Part shown: positions 1 through 13,200 of the stretch, one piece after another
How the letters are laid out: each line of letters begins with the position of its first letter
How positions within the stretch are numbered: the first letter of the stretch is position 1
Origin: Cloeon dipterum
Taxonomy: Eukaryota > Arthropoda > Insecta > Ephemeroptera > Baetidae
Direction: 5' to 3'
NCBI RefSeq assembly: GCF_949628265.1
Contig: NC_088786.1
Span: 27,301,681 to 27,365,680, forward strand
Length of the DNA: 64,000 bases
Notes under the pieces: model-generated
What the model was told of the DNA's origin: nothing
Databases searched by the model: none
What the model saw: the letters and a program-made list of their open reading frames with translations, nothing else
Made by a program: the position numbers and the translations under genes

Positions 1-1803
1 TAAATATGTAGAGCAGACTTCAAACCTCGGAGACGTTGGCCAGGCACTAGCGGAAGCTTGTGCTTGAGGCTGCTTGCACTCCTCTTGGCTTTGAGATAAA
101 GCCAGTTGGAGCCGAACGTCATCACTGCGCTTCCGCGCTTCCTCCTGGTCCGCCTCCTCTCTGGACATGGCGAGGGCCAGCTGCAGCTGAAGCTCCTCCT
201 CGCCGATGGTCTGTGGACGGGCATTTTCCAGCTCTGATGAAACAGAAGAATGCATTCGGTTTCGACCTATAATTAGCAAAGCGCTTTTAGCTTTAAAAAA
301 ATGGGGGTTAGGTGCAGCTGTTTACCTCTCTCGTCCGTAGTACTGTGAGCCTGGAAAATTGTCAATATTAGTATGGCAAATAGAGGAATGATTGAAATGT
401 CTAAGATTACTGTGGAAAGCAATACATCTGCAACCACTCTGGACTATAAAAATGTTGTGTCGTTACAACACAATTTTAACTTTAAACAAAAAAGATTTTC
501 CTACAAACAACAAAATTCGCTAAAAAATGAAGCTGGCAAGAGTCTATGAACTATTGATGTGACCGGCTCATACTTACAGGAGTGCCTGACGGGCTTTCCA
601 GAAATTCCTGGAAGGAGTGAATTAGAACGTTTCGCCCAAGGCAATCTTAATCTTAATGGATGAAAAGCATGGATACAAGAGAAGTTCAAGACAGAAACGT
701 GATTAAATAGAGCAGAGGTGGGAGTATCGAAATATCGCATGTGTTGAAGATGCAGACAGTCACACAGTGGAACTGAAGCTAAATGACAACTCACGACATC
801 ACTGCTGAGACTATTCTGAGCTTGGGCTAGTCGCTCCTTGGCTTTCAAGGCGCGAACCCTTTCATTCTTCAGTTTCTCGTCGTCCTTGAGCAAAGATACC
901 AACTGCTTTGCTTTCTCCCTCACGTTAAGGCCCTGGTCATGGCTTTCTTCGATGTGCTGGAAGTCTCTCAGGGTCTGGATGACGAAAATATTTTCTTTGC
1001 ACTGACTGGCCACCTGCGAGGAGAATAAAAGTTCAGTCGTGACTCCCAGAGGGAAAGAAAAGGGCTCACCTTCTCAGATCCTGTCTTGATTAAATATTCA
1101 AGGAGCATCAAGGCTTTGTACACATGCCGCCAGTTCTTGCCATGATCGTTTAGTCTCTTCCAAACCATTTGCATTATTTCGGTGAAGGCAACAACATTAT
1201 AAGTCAGGTCGGCAATTTCGGACATGATTGTTGAGGAAGGACCCCATGGGTCGTTGCTTGTGGCCTCTCGAACTTTGACCTGAGGGTAAAAATTAATTAT
1301 GAGACAGATAGAATTTGATGACAGCAATACTCTGAGGAAACATGGCAATTTTAATTCATTATTTTAGTTGTCTAAGAAAATTAAATACATAATAATACAT
1401 TATTTTTGTCCCAAGATAATTATTTTAATTGGATATTAAGGACAAAATTTTACTTTCTTCCAGACAAGATTAAGTTATATATTTTTATTTTAAATTTCAA
1501 TTCTAAGAAAACTGTTGGTAGTAATTTCCCAGTTAAATAGCTGAAGCAACTCAATACTCAAACTGTATTACACATCGGTGTTTTGAAAAACACCAGAAAG
1601 TTCTACTTGATGTAAATTGCGGCTGAGTGCATTAGTCAACCAGTTCTCTTATCGCCTTCCTCTTGATGACAAGTACAGGGCATAGAATGAACGGAATGAG
1701 TACGCAAACCAACCTGAGCATCCGAGTAATTGTGGGCTAAATTTTTCACTGTCCGCCGAATTCCGGCGACGTTCACTTGAATGTCTGCTTTCTTACTCCC
1801 CAT
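1..1803 (-). CDS. lqf: Epsin (liquid facets-like endocytic adaptor), 3' part outside window
   Basis: Epsins bind PtdIns(4,5)P2 through an ENTH domain and link ubiquitinated cargo to clathrin-coated pits; in flies liquid facets is needed for Notch ligand endocytosis. Coding exons seen, in order: 1803-1714, 1279-1070, 1013-795, 607-578 (30 nt), 350-326 (25 nt), and 266 running to the window edge. Phases join without a frame break. The start MGSKKADIQVNVAGI lies directly behind a splice acceptor (tttccag/ATG), so a 5' UTR exon lies further upstream. The first three exons (173 residues) hold the ENTH domain, including EATSNDPWGPS and LLEYLIKTGSEK. The last exon holds two ubiquitin-interacting motifs, EEELQLQLALAMSREEA (about 204-150) and SDDVRLQLALSQSQEE (about 125-80). 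The DPW/NPF tail expected of the family would lie left of base 1. An unspliced end near base 30 cannot be ruled out. Family assignment is very secure; the two short exons rest on splice sites and phase only. Confidence 0.93.
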
Positions 1804-4277
1804 CTGGAAAATAAAGCATTTGGCTAGAAATCAATTCTGCTTGCGTAACAAGTGGGGTATCAAACGAGATTTATATATGCGGCTCTGAGTTTGCATTTGT
1901 GTGGCTACAGTCGTGCTAGAATATCACACAAAGCACATGAGAGATGAATTTACAAAGCAACGCGGCAATTTGTGCAATCAAATAATCTGCTCGTGACGTG
2001 TTTGTCTGGCTAGCGTTTCCTCTTATAATTTTACAAGGAAACCCCACATGACTGTATCGAGCGAGCTATGACCAAAAATGGATTAAAGAAAACAAGGAAA
2101 TTCGTGCTTTCTTTATTTGCCTATGTTGAAAACGAGCAAATAATATGTATGTATCATCCAAAAAAATATTAGGTAGCCTGAAGCAGTCAGGAATATTATT
2201 ACAAGCATGTATTGTCAAATATTCATGAAAAAATTAATTGTGACTTGTATTTATAAATTTTCGTCCATTACAAATATTATTAAATTTAAAACAAAAAGTT
2301 TACTTATTTTAGATGTAGAGTTCAAAACACGGTACTTAACAATGTCGACATCTGGCTTTATTCCAAAAAATAACAAAAAAGCGTGCCTTATCAATATAGT
2401 GCGCGCCGTTCGGCGGAAATAAATATAACGCAAATTCTGGTTCGTCAAATCAACGAGTTTCAGGTCTACGATCTCTGTCTGCAATGATTGAGTTCGCTGC
2501 AAATACGGTGGGCACTAACGGTAGCCTCAAAAATAAACAAACCGTGTAGACTTGCTGTGCTGGAGCCGAGTGAGCCATTTCACCTGTTTCCATGTTCGTC
2601 GACTCTTGAACTGCGATATGCGAGCCAAGAGTGTGATCGATTGAGAGTCGCGTAATGACGTTTCTCGGCTTAGGCGACCACTAATTTAATTACGAGCCTT
2701 ACATGGCCTATTTTGTCTGTCTGTCAAGGTTTCTCTAACGAAAAGGGGACGATCGAGGGTCAAGCGCGTTTGACCCTGAGTGAAAAGGTCGTTTGAATGA
2801 GGAATCCGCCTGCGGCAAAGCGGGCTGGAGCGAAAGGGTAGAGGGCCGAGCGTGGCGAATATTGGCAAAACCTAGATATTATTATTTTGGAATTGAAGTG
2901 CCTATTGAAGATGGGAGTAGCGAGAAACGGGAACAAGATTCAAGAGGAACTAAGTTTTTCTGGCGATGCTCACCTCGCTACGAGAGCAGCAAACTCACTC
3001 GGGTCGAAATCTTCAAGGGTTGAAGCGTCGAAGTCGATTCGCTATGCTTTGAAGGCAGGTAATTAAGAGGAAAAGCGAGAAAAAATGACATTAATCAGCA
3101 GTGGCAATAGCCCAGCAAATATGCGACCATGGTAGTTTTGATTTCGTCGTGTCTTCGCTGCTGACTCGGAGCGAGAGCCGTTCGCCTACTCGCCAGTCAG
3201 CAGAGCCTCGACCAATCAGAACGCAGCAAACGCTCAGAACTGGGCTGGGTTGGTTGAAGCTCTTTGAGTGTCGCTATCGATAACGGCAGTGAAAACAGGT
3301 GTGAGGTTGCAGTACATCGGCATTAGAAGGGAGGGGAGTGGCGGGACGTTTGAGACTGTAGTTTTAAAAGTATGACAGCGGGCCATTGTTGGGTTCCCTT
3401 GACATTATTGTAATCCACGCTCAAGCTGTTTTTAATCTGTTTTATTAAAAAAGAAATAAAATTGTGATTTTAATTCTTCTTCAAACAAGGGCTGTTACCA
3501 AGTCTTTATCAGCACCTTTATCATAAGAATACTCCTTTCAATTATGACAAAGCATCCACATAGATAAGAGAATGACTTCTGCCTGTTTCAAGTGGTTAAG
3601 AAAATATTTCTATAAAGAATTTTCTAGTTTGGGTATTTTGATACATAATAAGTACTGTTTTTCGTACTGAGTTGAAAGGCAAATTAAAAGGTTAATAATA
3701 TTATCTACTTTTTAAGTGAGAAAACAGTCGAAAGAGAGAGTAAAAAATATTTATTGTTCAGTTAAATATAATACATTCATATGATTTGTTACTGCAGAAA
3801 TTGAAAATATTTGTGGTTAATATTTAATTAAAATGTTCAGTAATTTTTCGGACCTTGTTTCTATTTTTCAAAAATTAAACGCCTTAAGAACTTGCTTGCT
3901 ATTTATTATTTTTGTCTTTTGGTTATGAAAAGATGCTGGGGAAAACGAGGTGATAGGTTAAAATGGAAGCTGAGTAATACATCTTACAAAATAAAATTAA
4001 ATGGTCTCTTGATCTACAGATAAAAATCATCCCTGAAAAAAGGAAAACGCAAGAAAAAGGTCGTGTAGAGAGTGTGTCTGTGCGTCCTGGGTGTGAGACC
4101 GAGCAAATGCGTTGGCCATCCAGAATTAATTCTGACGTCCCGAAATAGCGGCCGCGGAGGCGCGTGCTCGGTGGGGCCGCATCCCTCTGGGTCTCGCGCG
4201 CCGCCGGGCTGCTGCTGCTTGATCCAGTAGCAAGCGAGATCGCGAGTGAGTCGGTCGGTGGGACGCGAGCGTCCAGC
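1804..4277. other. Intergenic region between divergent epsin and phosphatase genes
   Basis: No coding exon is recognisable here. The stretch must hold the epsin 5' UTR exon(s) and promoter on the minus strand and the phosphatase 5' UTR and promoter on the plus strand, because the two genes are divergent. The base composition shifts to higher GC at about 2540-3350 and 4080-4280, which fits promoter or 5' UTR sequence. The part between about 3400 and 4000 is AT-rich and shows nothing I can name. I could not place a TATA box or initiator with confidence. Confidence 0.5.
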
Positions 4278-7200
4278 ATGTCCAGCCACGCCACTTCGAT
4301 GGCGGCCACGGCCTCAGCCCATTCGCACCGCAGCGGCCACAAACACAGATCAAAGTCGAGCACGCGCGCCCAGGAGCTTGAGAAGCCGAAAAAGAAGCTT
4401 TTGCACAAGGGCAGCACGTCGCTCGTCTCCATCCCCAACACCATCAAGCTGTCCATGCTCAATTCGGGGCTCATTTCCATTGGTGAGAGCAAATGTAATT
4501 ATCAAAACCATTTTCTACTTTCCTCTCGTGTGCCTGAGTGTGAGAAAGCCCTATGATCCCGATTCTAAAAATGCTAGGAATATTTTAAAGAATATAATTT
4601 TTTTATTCTTGGGGGCTTTTAAATTATTGGGTGCTCCAGAAGCTTGACAATTTAATTTGAAAGTTACGATAGTGCGAAATTTAATATTAAAAAGATCAAA
4701 GACTGAAAGCATTACTGCGCGTCTGAGTTCACGTACTTTATAATTAGTTCCTAAAATGTGCGCTAAGAGCCCAACTCCTTTCATGGCAAGTATAATTTAA
4801 TGCGTGACAGAAGCTGTTTCGACGCTGAAAGCTGCTTCTATACTCTCAGTAGAACCTCATAAAACAAATTTAAACAAGGGGCACAAAGTGTAGGAAAATG
4901 TTTTATGTAGGAAAAAGGTTCAGTTTTTCGTTCTAAAACTCTTTGATTGTACATCCGCCTAAAAACTACAACTTTTTTAATTGGTAAGCAGGAACTAGTG
5001 ATTCAGGATGTCTTCCAAGTATTTCCTGAATTAAGCCTATATGTAGTGTTGAAATAACAATAGCAAAGGTGTCTGTGATTTTATATATTAACATTTGAGT
5101 TTTAGTTTTGAATTACTTCAGATTTTAATTATCTTTCCACTGCAATTTAAGATTTAATCCTGCTGCCATGCTTTCTGCTTTTAAGATATCTTTTGATATG
5201 ATGAAAACAAAAATTAGTCCAGCCAATCGCTGAAGAATGGCCAGCAAAGACTATTTTATTTAAAAAATTGTTTTCCACACATTTCTACGGCGATTAGCCA
5301 AACCGACTTTGGTTTTCAGCACACTACAAGAAATAATTTTAAGAGCAGAATGTACAAAAGCAGGATTGAGTTTGAAATTGTAGCGTAAAAGTGCCTTAAA
5401 TATGCCATAAATATGTTGGCGGCTCTGCACATAAAGGGCTTTTGCTAAAAGTATTATTTGACGTATTTTAATGAGTCATCCTGTAAATATTGACTCCTAA
5501 GAAAATAAAATGCTCTATCTAATCTAATCAAATAAACTGCACTCTTTCTACATTTATCAAGCGCAAATATTTTTTGAAAATGTTGACTACACGCAAAAGA
5601 AGATCGGGTTTTAATTACCTTTTAAATGAATTTTTGAAAGGGAATAAATATACAACATTTTAACTACTGAATGGACCAGTATTTTTGGAGCTTTAATGAA
5701 TTAGAAATTATTTATACCTTTCAATGATATTGCAACTTCAAACAATTAAAGACCTTGGTGCGGGGAGGCGAAAAGGTGGCCACATTGGGCCAAAGCTCCT
5801 TTTGCGGCCACTCGGACCACTCAGGCATAATTTTATCCGCTCAGCGGTGTTATTGGGACCTAGGACCCAGTGAGCTTATACGTAGCCCACGGGAATTGCT
5901 GTGCGGATGAGGTTCTAAAAAGAAAAAAATGCTTTAATTTTTCATGGAGATAATGTCAAAGGACTGGTCAATTTGTAGTATTAACGCTAATCTCAACTTG
6001 AACGATATTATTTTTCTTGAATTTTGAATGTTTCAAAATAATTGTTTGACAAACTCAATCTTGCTAGCTTGAAGACTAATATTATTGTTTTAACAACTCA
6101 AAAGTGGTAGAAAATCTAATATTCTTATCGCAAAATTGACAAATACGGTCTATTTGTCGCTTGAAAATAGTACACTTCTCTTATTTTTACACAGAATACA
6201 TACAGGTATAATGGAATCTGTGACATGCCTATAACATAAAATGTATATTACAAAATTGAACCAATTTCCAATTTTTGTTGACCATCGCGAGCGTGTCGTT
6301 AAACTCCGCATCAATCTGTAAGATCTTAAAAGCTATAGTTCTATATGATTTTTTGTTCACTTTCTCTGGCAAGGAGAATCTACTAGATCAAACAGGTTTT
6401 TTTGTATACAAATCCTCCTCCATATATGCTCGTCATTTTTTTATCGCAATAAAGTCGTGAGGTCAAGACTATTTCGTTTTGATAGCATTTGCTGGAGATA
6501 GAAAAATTAATGGTGGCAAAATAGCAAGGATATATAGTATCACCAAGAGCATTTTTATCCTATAGTTTTTGCTGAGGTATAGAATATAATAATATAACTG
6601 AAAACAAACTTTCTTGACTAAAGTGCTGCGCTTTTATCATGTCAAGTTTACAGCATCCATGGACATGGAGACGGGTAACTAATTTCATGCAAGAAGGTAC
6701 AAGTTCCTCTTTTGACTTGACGCATATACAAATGGGGGTGAAGTTAATCATTACTGTGCTCAAAGACCTTCTTTCTCTTTCTCTTTCTCTTCCTCTTTTC
6801 ACATTCATGCATGATAAAAGAATGAGCCTCTGGAGAGAAGATCTGGAACATCTTGCCGCACATTTCATAATAAATAACCCTGGTACTGCAGAGACAGATT
6901 GTTGGAAGCTCCTTTTAAAGATTTATGTCCGTCGGAATCATCCGCGAAGTAATAACACCCCCTGAGAAATTCAATCAATTATATCCGTTGAGGAGCAAGG
7001 CGCGGCGGCGTTGTTACTTTCCATGATTAGATCACTGCTGCTGTGAAAAGCCGCGAGTGCACGCCCGTGTTGAAACCTTAATTGGGGCATCTCCGCCGAC
7101 GCTGGCGGCGGACACCACTTTGTGTGAAGAATGTGCAGAAGCCAGCGCATCTGTTTTTCACCAAAGGCAGCAGAAATAGAATATAAATGGTAATGCACGA

Positions 7201-10200
7201 AAGCGCAAAATCAATAAAAAGAGAGCACCATCCAACCCACGGCCATTTACATGTGAGCCGCACGTTCGTATTCGTTGCAATTATGCATGCAAAACAGTGA
7301 GTAGCGCAACAGACAAATGGAAGAGCCACAGATACGCAGTTTATGACCTTGTGCTCTTATTAAGACTTGAGATGAGGATGTGAAAAAATTAATATAGGAA
7401 CTATTGAAATATTTTGAGCTTGAAAAAAGATCAAAGAATTAAATTGCAAAGAAAAATCATGATCTGGTTGGGTGGCTACTTTGATTGCTGCGTGGTTTCT
7501 ATAGATTTCACTTATGCCAGCCATTTTGCATGATGAATAATGCACCTTTTCTGCTAAAACCAAGCAACATAAACAAATGAATAGCTTTTCTCCTAGAAAT
7601 TTGCATGGCTTGTTATCCTGGACCCTGGAGGTTTATCTCATAATTGTAAATTTTGATTTAAGTGGGGAAAATATTCGTAAAAACCGAGCAAATAATGCAA
7701 TATCCTTCTCTAGCTTAAATGAGAAAAAAAATGTATTTTTATGTCATTCAGCCATGAAAATATTACAATTTTCAGAGTTTAAGCGAACGGGGAAATGTTG
7801 GTTCAAATAAATTAAGGTATCAATAAATATCAGTTTAATGTTTTGTCAGGAGGTATAAAATATTTTCCGGGTTTACAGTTCCGTTGCGCCAATGTTGAAA
7901 TGCGTGTCGTTCGCAAATGAACAAACCTGCCAAAACAGCCAACAAAGGCAGCTGCTCCATTCATACATTGACGTGGCATACGCAAACGCTAAATTTGCAG
8001 CAGTCAGCTGCTGGTGATAGGCCCATTGGCAAACTCTCTCTCGTGGCATTCCGCGAGCCAATGCGGGGAACGATAATGTTTGCATTCCACTCGGCTTACT
8101 TTTCCCTTGTGCGTCATCCCCCGCGATGAATGTCTGGAGAGAGATGGTTGCGAAAATATAATTTGGTTCAACGAACAGAGGCCACCACAGAAATAGAGCC
8201 AAAAGGGGTTGACCGCGCGCGCACTTTATTTCAGGACGCTCCATCTCGTCTGTCTCTTGATGAGTGATGGACGGCCGCTTCCTTTTCGCAGATTACACAG
8301 CACACGCGACCAGATAGTCCGTGGTCTCGTATTAGACGCACGAGTCGTCAGCAGTTTCCAGCCACTGATTTTGGCAATAAAAAATGCTCGTCACCAATCC
8401 GCATAAAAAGGCACATCTTGATTCAGAGAGACACTCGACAAGCAAAGCCTTCCAGAAAATGGGTCACAGAGCCGAAGTAAAGGATCCTATCTCTATGTGT
8501 CAAGTAGGATTTAAATTTTTTTCCTCAAATTAGAAGCACAGCATAAACAATTTGAATTGCTATTGTTTCAATTTCAAATAAACTACTTAAATAATGATAA
8601 AAGTCCACTAAATTACTGTGATTGAGATGTAAAAATGTAACTTTTACACTGATATTTGTGCTAAAAATTATAATAGAGCATTAATGTATAACAGTCAAAG
8701 AATAATCAATAGTATTTGAGAAAGGGGCGACACTTCTAGTAAATAAAATAACTAATACTGTGCAGAGAAACCGATACAAACGTGCGTTGAAATGGGTTAG
8801 AATTTGATTACTAAATTTAATTTGAAGAATCATTCATCTATATAATCCGAAAAGCTTCAACTCCAGCATTTGAACTGTGTCACATAGGTGCATTGCATGT
8901 GTGAAGCAGAAACAGGCTAATTGAAAGCAGAAACCTCATTAAAGCTAGTTGATTTTGCTAGAGCAAATGGCGAAAGGCTAGTGTAACGCCCGATGGAGCG
9001 TTGCGGTTTCCGTGCAAAATTAATTAGAGGCGCAGCGCATCGATCAAAACTATTTGTGCTCCACATTTCGCAGCCGGTAGCATGATAATTTCTCCGTACA
9101 AGGTGCATTTCGATAATTAGAGAGGGTTAGAACAGGGCTTTGGCTAAGCGCGTCCGCCGGTTTTGCCTTGATTAGTCATGCCTTAATCTGTACAGTGTCA
9201 AGGGCGGAACGCACGCTTCGCTTAATTAAAAATGCTGCTGCTGGCTCGTGGATATTGAGTTTGTTGCAGCGGTTACGTAACGACGGCCTGAAATTTTCCC
9301 ACACGCCCGGAGAGTGCGCGAGAAGGAAGTCGATTTTTCGCATTCCGCTTTGTTCGACGACACCGTGTCAAAGGGTGAGCGGTTCCTCTTACGCTTTTAA
9401 GGACCGATCCCCTATCTCCAAATACGGCGAGGCTTTACGAGAAGTGGTCCAACTTGAGTCTTGAAAAATTCAAATTGGACCGAAATCAGCTTAAAACGCA
9501 ATCTCGAGTAGCACTCAAAAAGCAATTTCGTTCGGCGGTTTTATGTTGCCACCGCTACTGCCCAGCCCACGTGCTGACTCAAGCTTCCCATTCTCAACAA
9601 GATTACAGCATCCTTCTGCTGGGGGTTGCAGAATTGCGCGTTCTTTGTCCCCGGAGGATGTGGAGAGAGATAGAAAACTGGCCTTATTTATGGCCAGCTG
9701 CGAGGTGCGCCCTTTGATTCATTCGCGCCAGACGACGCGGCCGTCCATCGTCTCGGCTTTTCCGCCACACCGACCTCCGCGTGAGGGGAACAAACCACCG
9801 AAATAGTTGCCCAACGAATGCAAACAACGCTCGCGTGAGGCATTGTGCACGTAAACGTACTTTTGCAACTTGTTATTTGCAACATGGTTCGTGCCCCTCG
9901 TGAAAATTTGCCAACTTTTACAGTTCGTCGCTATTTATTTTCTTAGCTTATCCACCGCCATGAAAACATAGTAGTTTACAAAGAGGGAGTGAATAAAATC
10001 TAGCTTTCTACAATTAGTTTTGATAAAACAAATTGAAATAATCGAAGCTTCGGAACTGCGTGGCAAACAAATTATTAAGAGTAGTGATCAAATCATTTTA
10101 TCTTCTTTAGAAGATCTAGATGTGTGAAAAATGTGATGGCAGAGCTATAAAAATTCTTCTTTCGTAAGCATTAGAGTGGAGCCATAAGAAAAAATGATGC

Positions 10201-13200
10201 ATAAAACGGGCGGATGTATTGCAAATAAAAGCAGTAAAATAGTGTAAAAATTCGCCAGAGCGACGGATTGGTTTCAACATCGGCGCTCGGGAGCTGTGTC
10301 TATTTTGGGTTCCTCAAGAGAGGAGCCTTTGAGTCCGAGTGCGTTGGTTAGCGGGTTGTTTTTGTCAGAGGTGCGCGCCGCCGCATTCTACGCTGCCCGC
10401 AAGCAAGACCTAGTGTTCTAATCAAATGGTTTGGCCTCGAATTCCTCGCTTGTTTGCTGCCCACGCCTGCGGCAGAGAGTAAATAAATAATATGAAATGG
10501 TTTCGTCTAATGCTGGAGAGCCAGACTCGAATTTACGATTCCGACAGTCTTGAAAGAAATCAAAAGCAGCTGGTGACAAGTCACGCCTGGCGGTGTTGAT
10601 GCATCGGCCTGGTTAATACTTTGATTTGTGAATTGAGGACGACGACCTAGTTTTGATATTCTCGGAATCTGAAAAACATTAAGCAAAATAAATGTCCTGC
10701 TAGAAAGTTATATTAATTTGCAAAATAAATAGTTTAGGCGGTCTAAAGTGTGGAAACCATTTGTTTCTGATACTTTTTGTAATATAAAAACTGTTTTCTC
10801 TATTAAACATTTTTCTTTTGAGTTAATGGTGCTTTCCAAAACTAATAATTTATTCTCACCCACACTTGAATGTAAGCCTGCTCGATCGAAACTGAATTTA
10901 ACCTTGCAAAGTAGAACATTGACTTCAAGCTGCAATAACTGTTACCCTTGCAAAATTCTGAACAAGTTCATTCTACTAGAATATCTTAACTTCGGAATCT
11001 AATTGTAAATTGTAGCAATATTGTTACGCATCAAGTTGTAAACTTAACACGTGCAATTTGAGCTCATTAACTCATAACTCTCTAGCTCAATATCATCCAG
11101 CGAGGAATCCAAGGGCAAACATGTATAAAAGCAAACTAGATGGACTAGCGAACGAAGAGGAGCCACGTGCGTGCTGTTCGACGACTCCAGCCGAGCACAC
11201 TATTTTCATTTCGTAATTGTCCAACAAATTGAGACCGAAAAATATGCACTCTCGTGACGCACATGCAGCTAATGAAGATTAACACAGGCAAAATTCGTAT
11301 GTTGGCCTTGGCAAATTTTCAGTTTTGACGCATAAATTCATTAGCATGTACATTAACGGGTTGACAGCGACGACTACACTAATAGCAGGAAAGACGTTCT
11401 TCGAGCGGCAGGAAATTACGCAGTCGATTTGCGGCGCCAGAGCGGAGAACGCGATGGCGTTCTTTTAATTCGCGTATATTGTTGTTTTGAGCCAGATCCA
11501 CGCTCAAAATCGCCGGTGACGCACGGGGGAGCCATGAAAAGGTCAACCGGGTTGAATTCCCGACGCCCGGTAGCCGGCTCCTCACTCACTCAGAACAAAC
11601 ACAACCTGACGTGAGTGAGAGCAACAGCTGAAAATTTCCGCGCGTCGATAAAGTATGCAACCCGCGCGAAACATATGTTGCGCGAGTTGCTTTCCTATAC
11701 GCTTGCAGGGGCTCAAATGGAGTAGTTTACAATTTAAAAAGCCTATATTATATATAAGATTATAAAATCCGAGCACGGAAATAAATTTTGTTTTGGAAGT
11801 TATTTATATATGTTAAACATTCAAGGAACTTCTTCAAAAGGATTTTCTGCTATCTTTACAATGTGTTTCATTATTTTATTAAATTTTTTGAAACGATTTC
11901 TCGACCTCCTTAAAATTGTTGTTTATACGAGTCAAAGTGCATGTAGGTGTTATACATATCGTTTTATATACAGATGTGGAAAGCTACAGTAAAGCTAGTA
12001 CCTCAAAACCAGAATAATTGCTATTTTATATTATTTTATTTCTCTGCATTGAAATATAAATAGATTCGAATTCCCGATATAGCCTTTGGTTGTGAGAATA
12101 TGAGAATAATAATGTGTGTGGAGTTGAAATGTGTTTTTGCACTTTTTTTATCGACCACTGTGAGCTACACCTAGGCAAAACTCTGTGTTTCAGCCGAGCA
12201 GTATGGAGTGATGTCTGCGATCCCGTGCAAACCAGTGGAAGTGAAAAACTATGTCAAGCACTGCGAGCAGCGCAGAAAGTTCCCAGTCCTGTACAAAGTA
12301 GAATTCCAAGTGAGTACCAAGACAGGCAAATATTGGCTCTTGGGATCGATTGTTAAACAGGGCCTTCAAAGATCAATCCGACAGCCAATCAGCACGACTC
12401 GTCCTTGATGAGTAGCTCAAGCAAGCTCTCGTGCTGCTAATTGGCCGTTCAATCTAAGCCATTGTATGTTATAAAATAAAAAACTCTTTGTACCCAAGAT
12501 GGCAAATAAAAATTGATCAAATCTTGTCCTTTAATTCAAGCTAGTTGCTTTAATTTTTTTTATAATTTAAAATAAAAGAAAAAAAGTTTGACTAAGATTT
12601 TTATTTTAATTTGTCTTTATTATATTTCAGTCTGCATGCAAAGTTGAGGTGCATTCCTGTAGACACGCGACAAAAGCGAGCAACAGGGTGAAAAATCAAA
12701 ACCAGAAATGTATTCCATGTGAGTAGCAGCCCATTACTGCATGCACACGAGTGGCGTATTACATTGCGCGCCTCCTGATATTGCGCATCGGAGCAGCCTC
12801 CATAATTAAGTTTGTGATTTCAGATGACTACAACAGAGTCGTCCTTGACCCTATTGAGGGTGTGCCGGACTCGGACTACATTAATGCTTCATATGTTGAC
12901 GTAAGCGGAGCGTAATCCTCTCTGGCCACGGCCGCCAGATGCACATTTCGCCGTTTCCTCTCATCTCCTCCGTCCGCGCGCTGGCAAAGCTTCTCATTTC
13001 GGATTCATTAGCCTTTTGACTGCTCCTCGCCTTGGCAGATTACTATACTTTATTCCGCGTACTTAAATCCGGCTTTGATTCTCGGTCGGATGCGTGTCGT
13101 GAGAGGAGCCGCAAAATTGCGCAAACAGGGGAATAAAAATTGTGAAATATTTATCGTCTCTATCCTTTTTTAACAATTTGTTTTTTTTATTTCTTCTGGC

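Larger units (their letters stand above)
4483..12193 (+). other. Long first intron of the phosphatase gene
   Basis: The donor GTGAGA at 4483 and the acceptor tgtttcag ending at 12193 share phase 1 with the flanking exons. Inside I see no exon with homology to known proteins. The intron contains a GC-rich block (5751-5916), a CT-rich microsatellite (6771-6799), several moderately GC-rich islands (about 7000-7300, 7870-8400, 8900-9880, 10240-10640) rich in TAATTA/ATTA homeodomain-type sites, and a TATAAAAG at 11124. Such islands in AT-rich introns often act as enhancers or alternative promoters, but this is inference only. Confidence 0.6.

Noticed and set aside
4164..4277. In-frame hydrophobic extension (LLLLDPVA region) upstream of the phosphatase ATG, as a signal peptide
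   Set aside because: It would need a GTG start; the first true ATG in frame is 4278, with A at -3, so this is taken as 5' UTR.
3923..4492. 189-codon minus-strand frame opposite the phosphatase first exon
   Set aside because: It mirrors a GC-rich coding exon on the other strand and has no domain or plausible start; a shadow frame.
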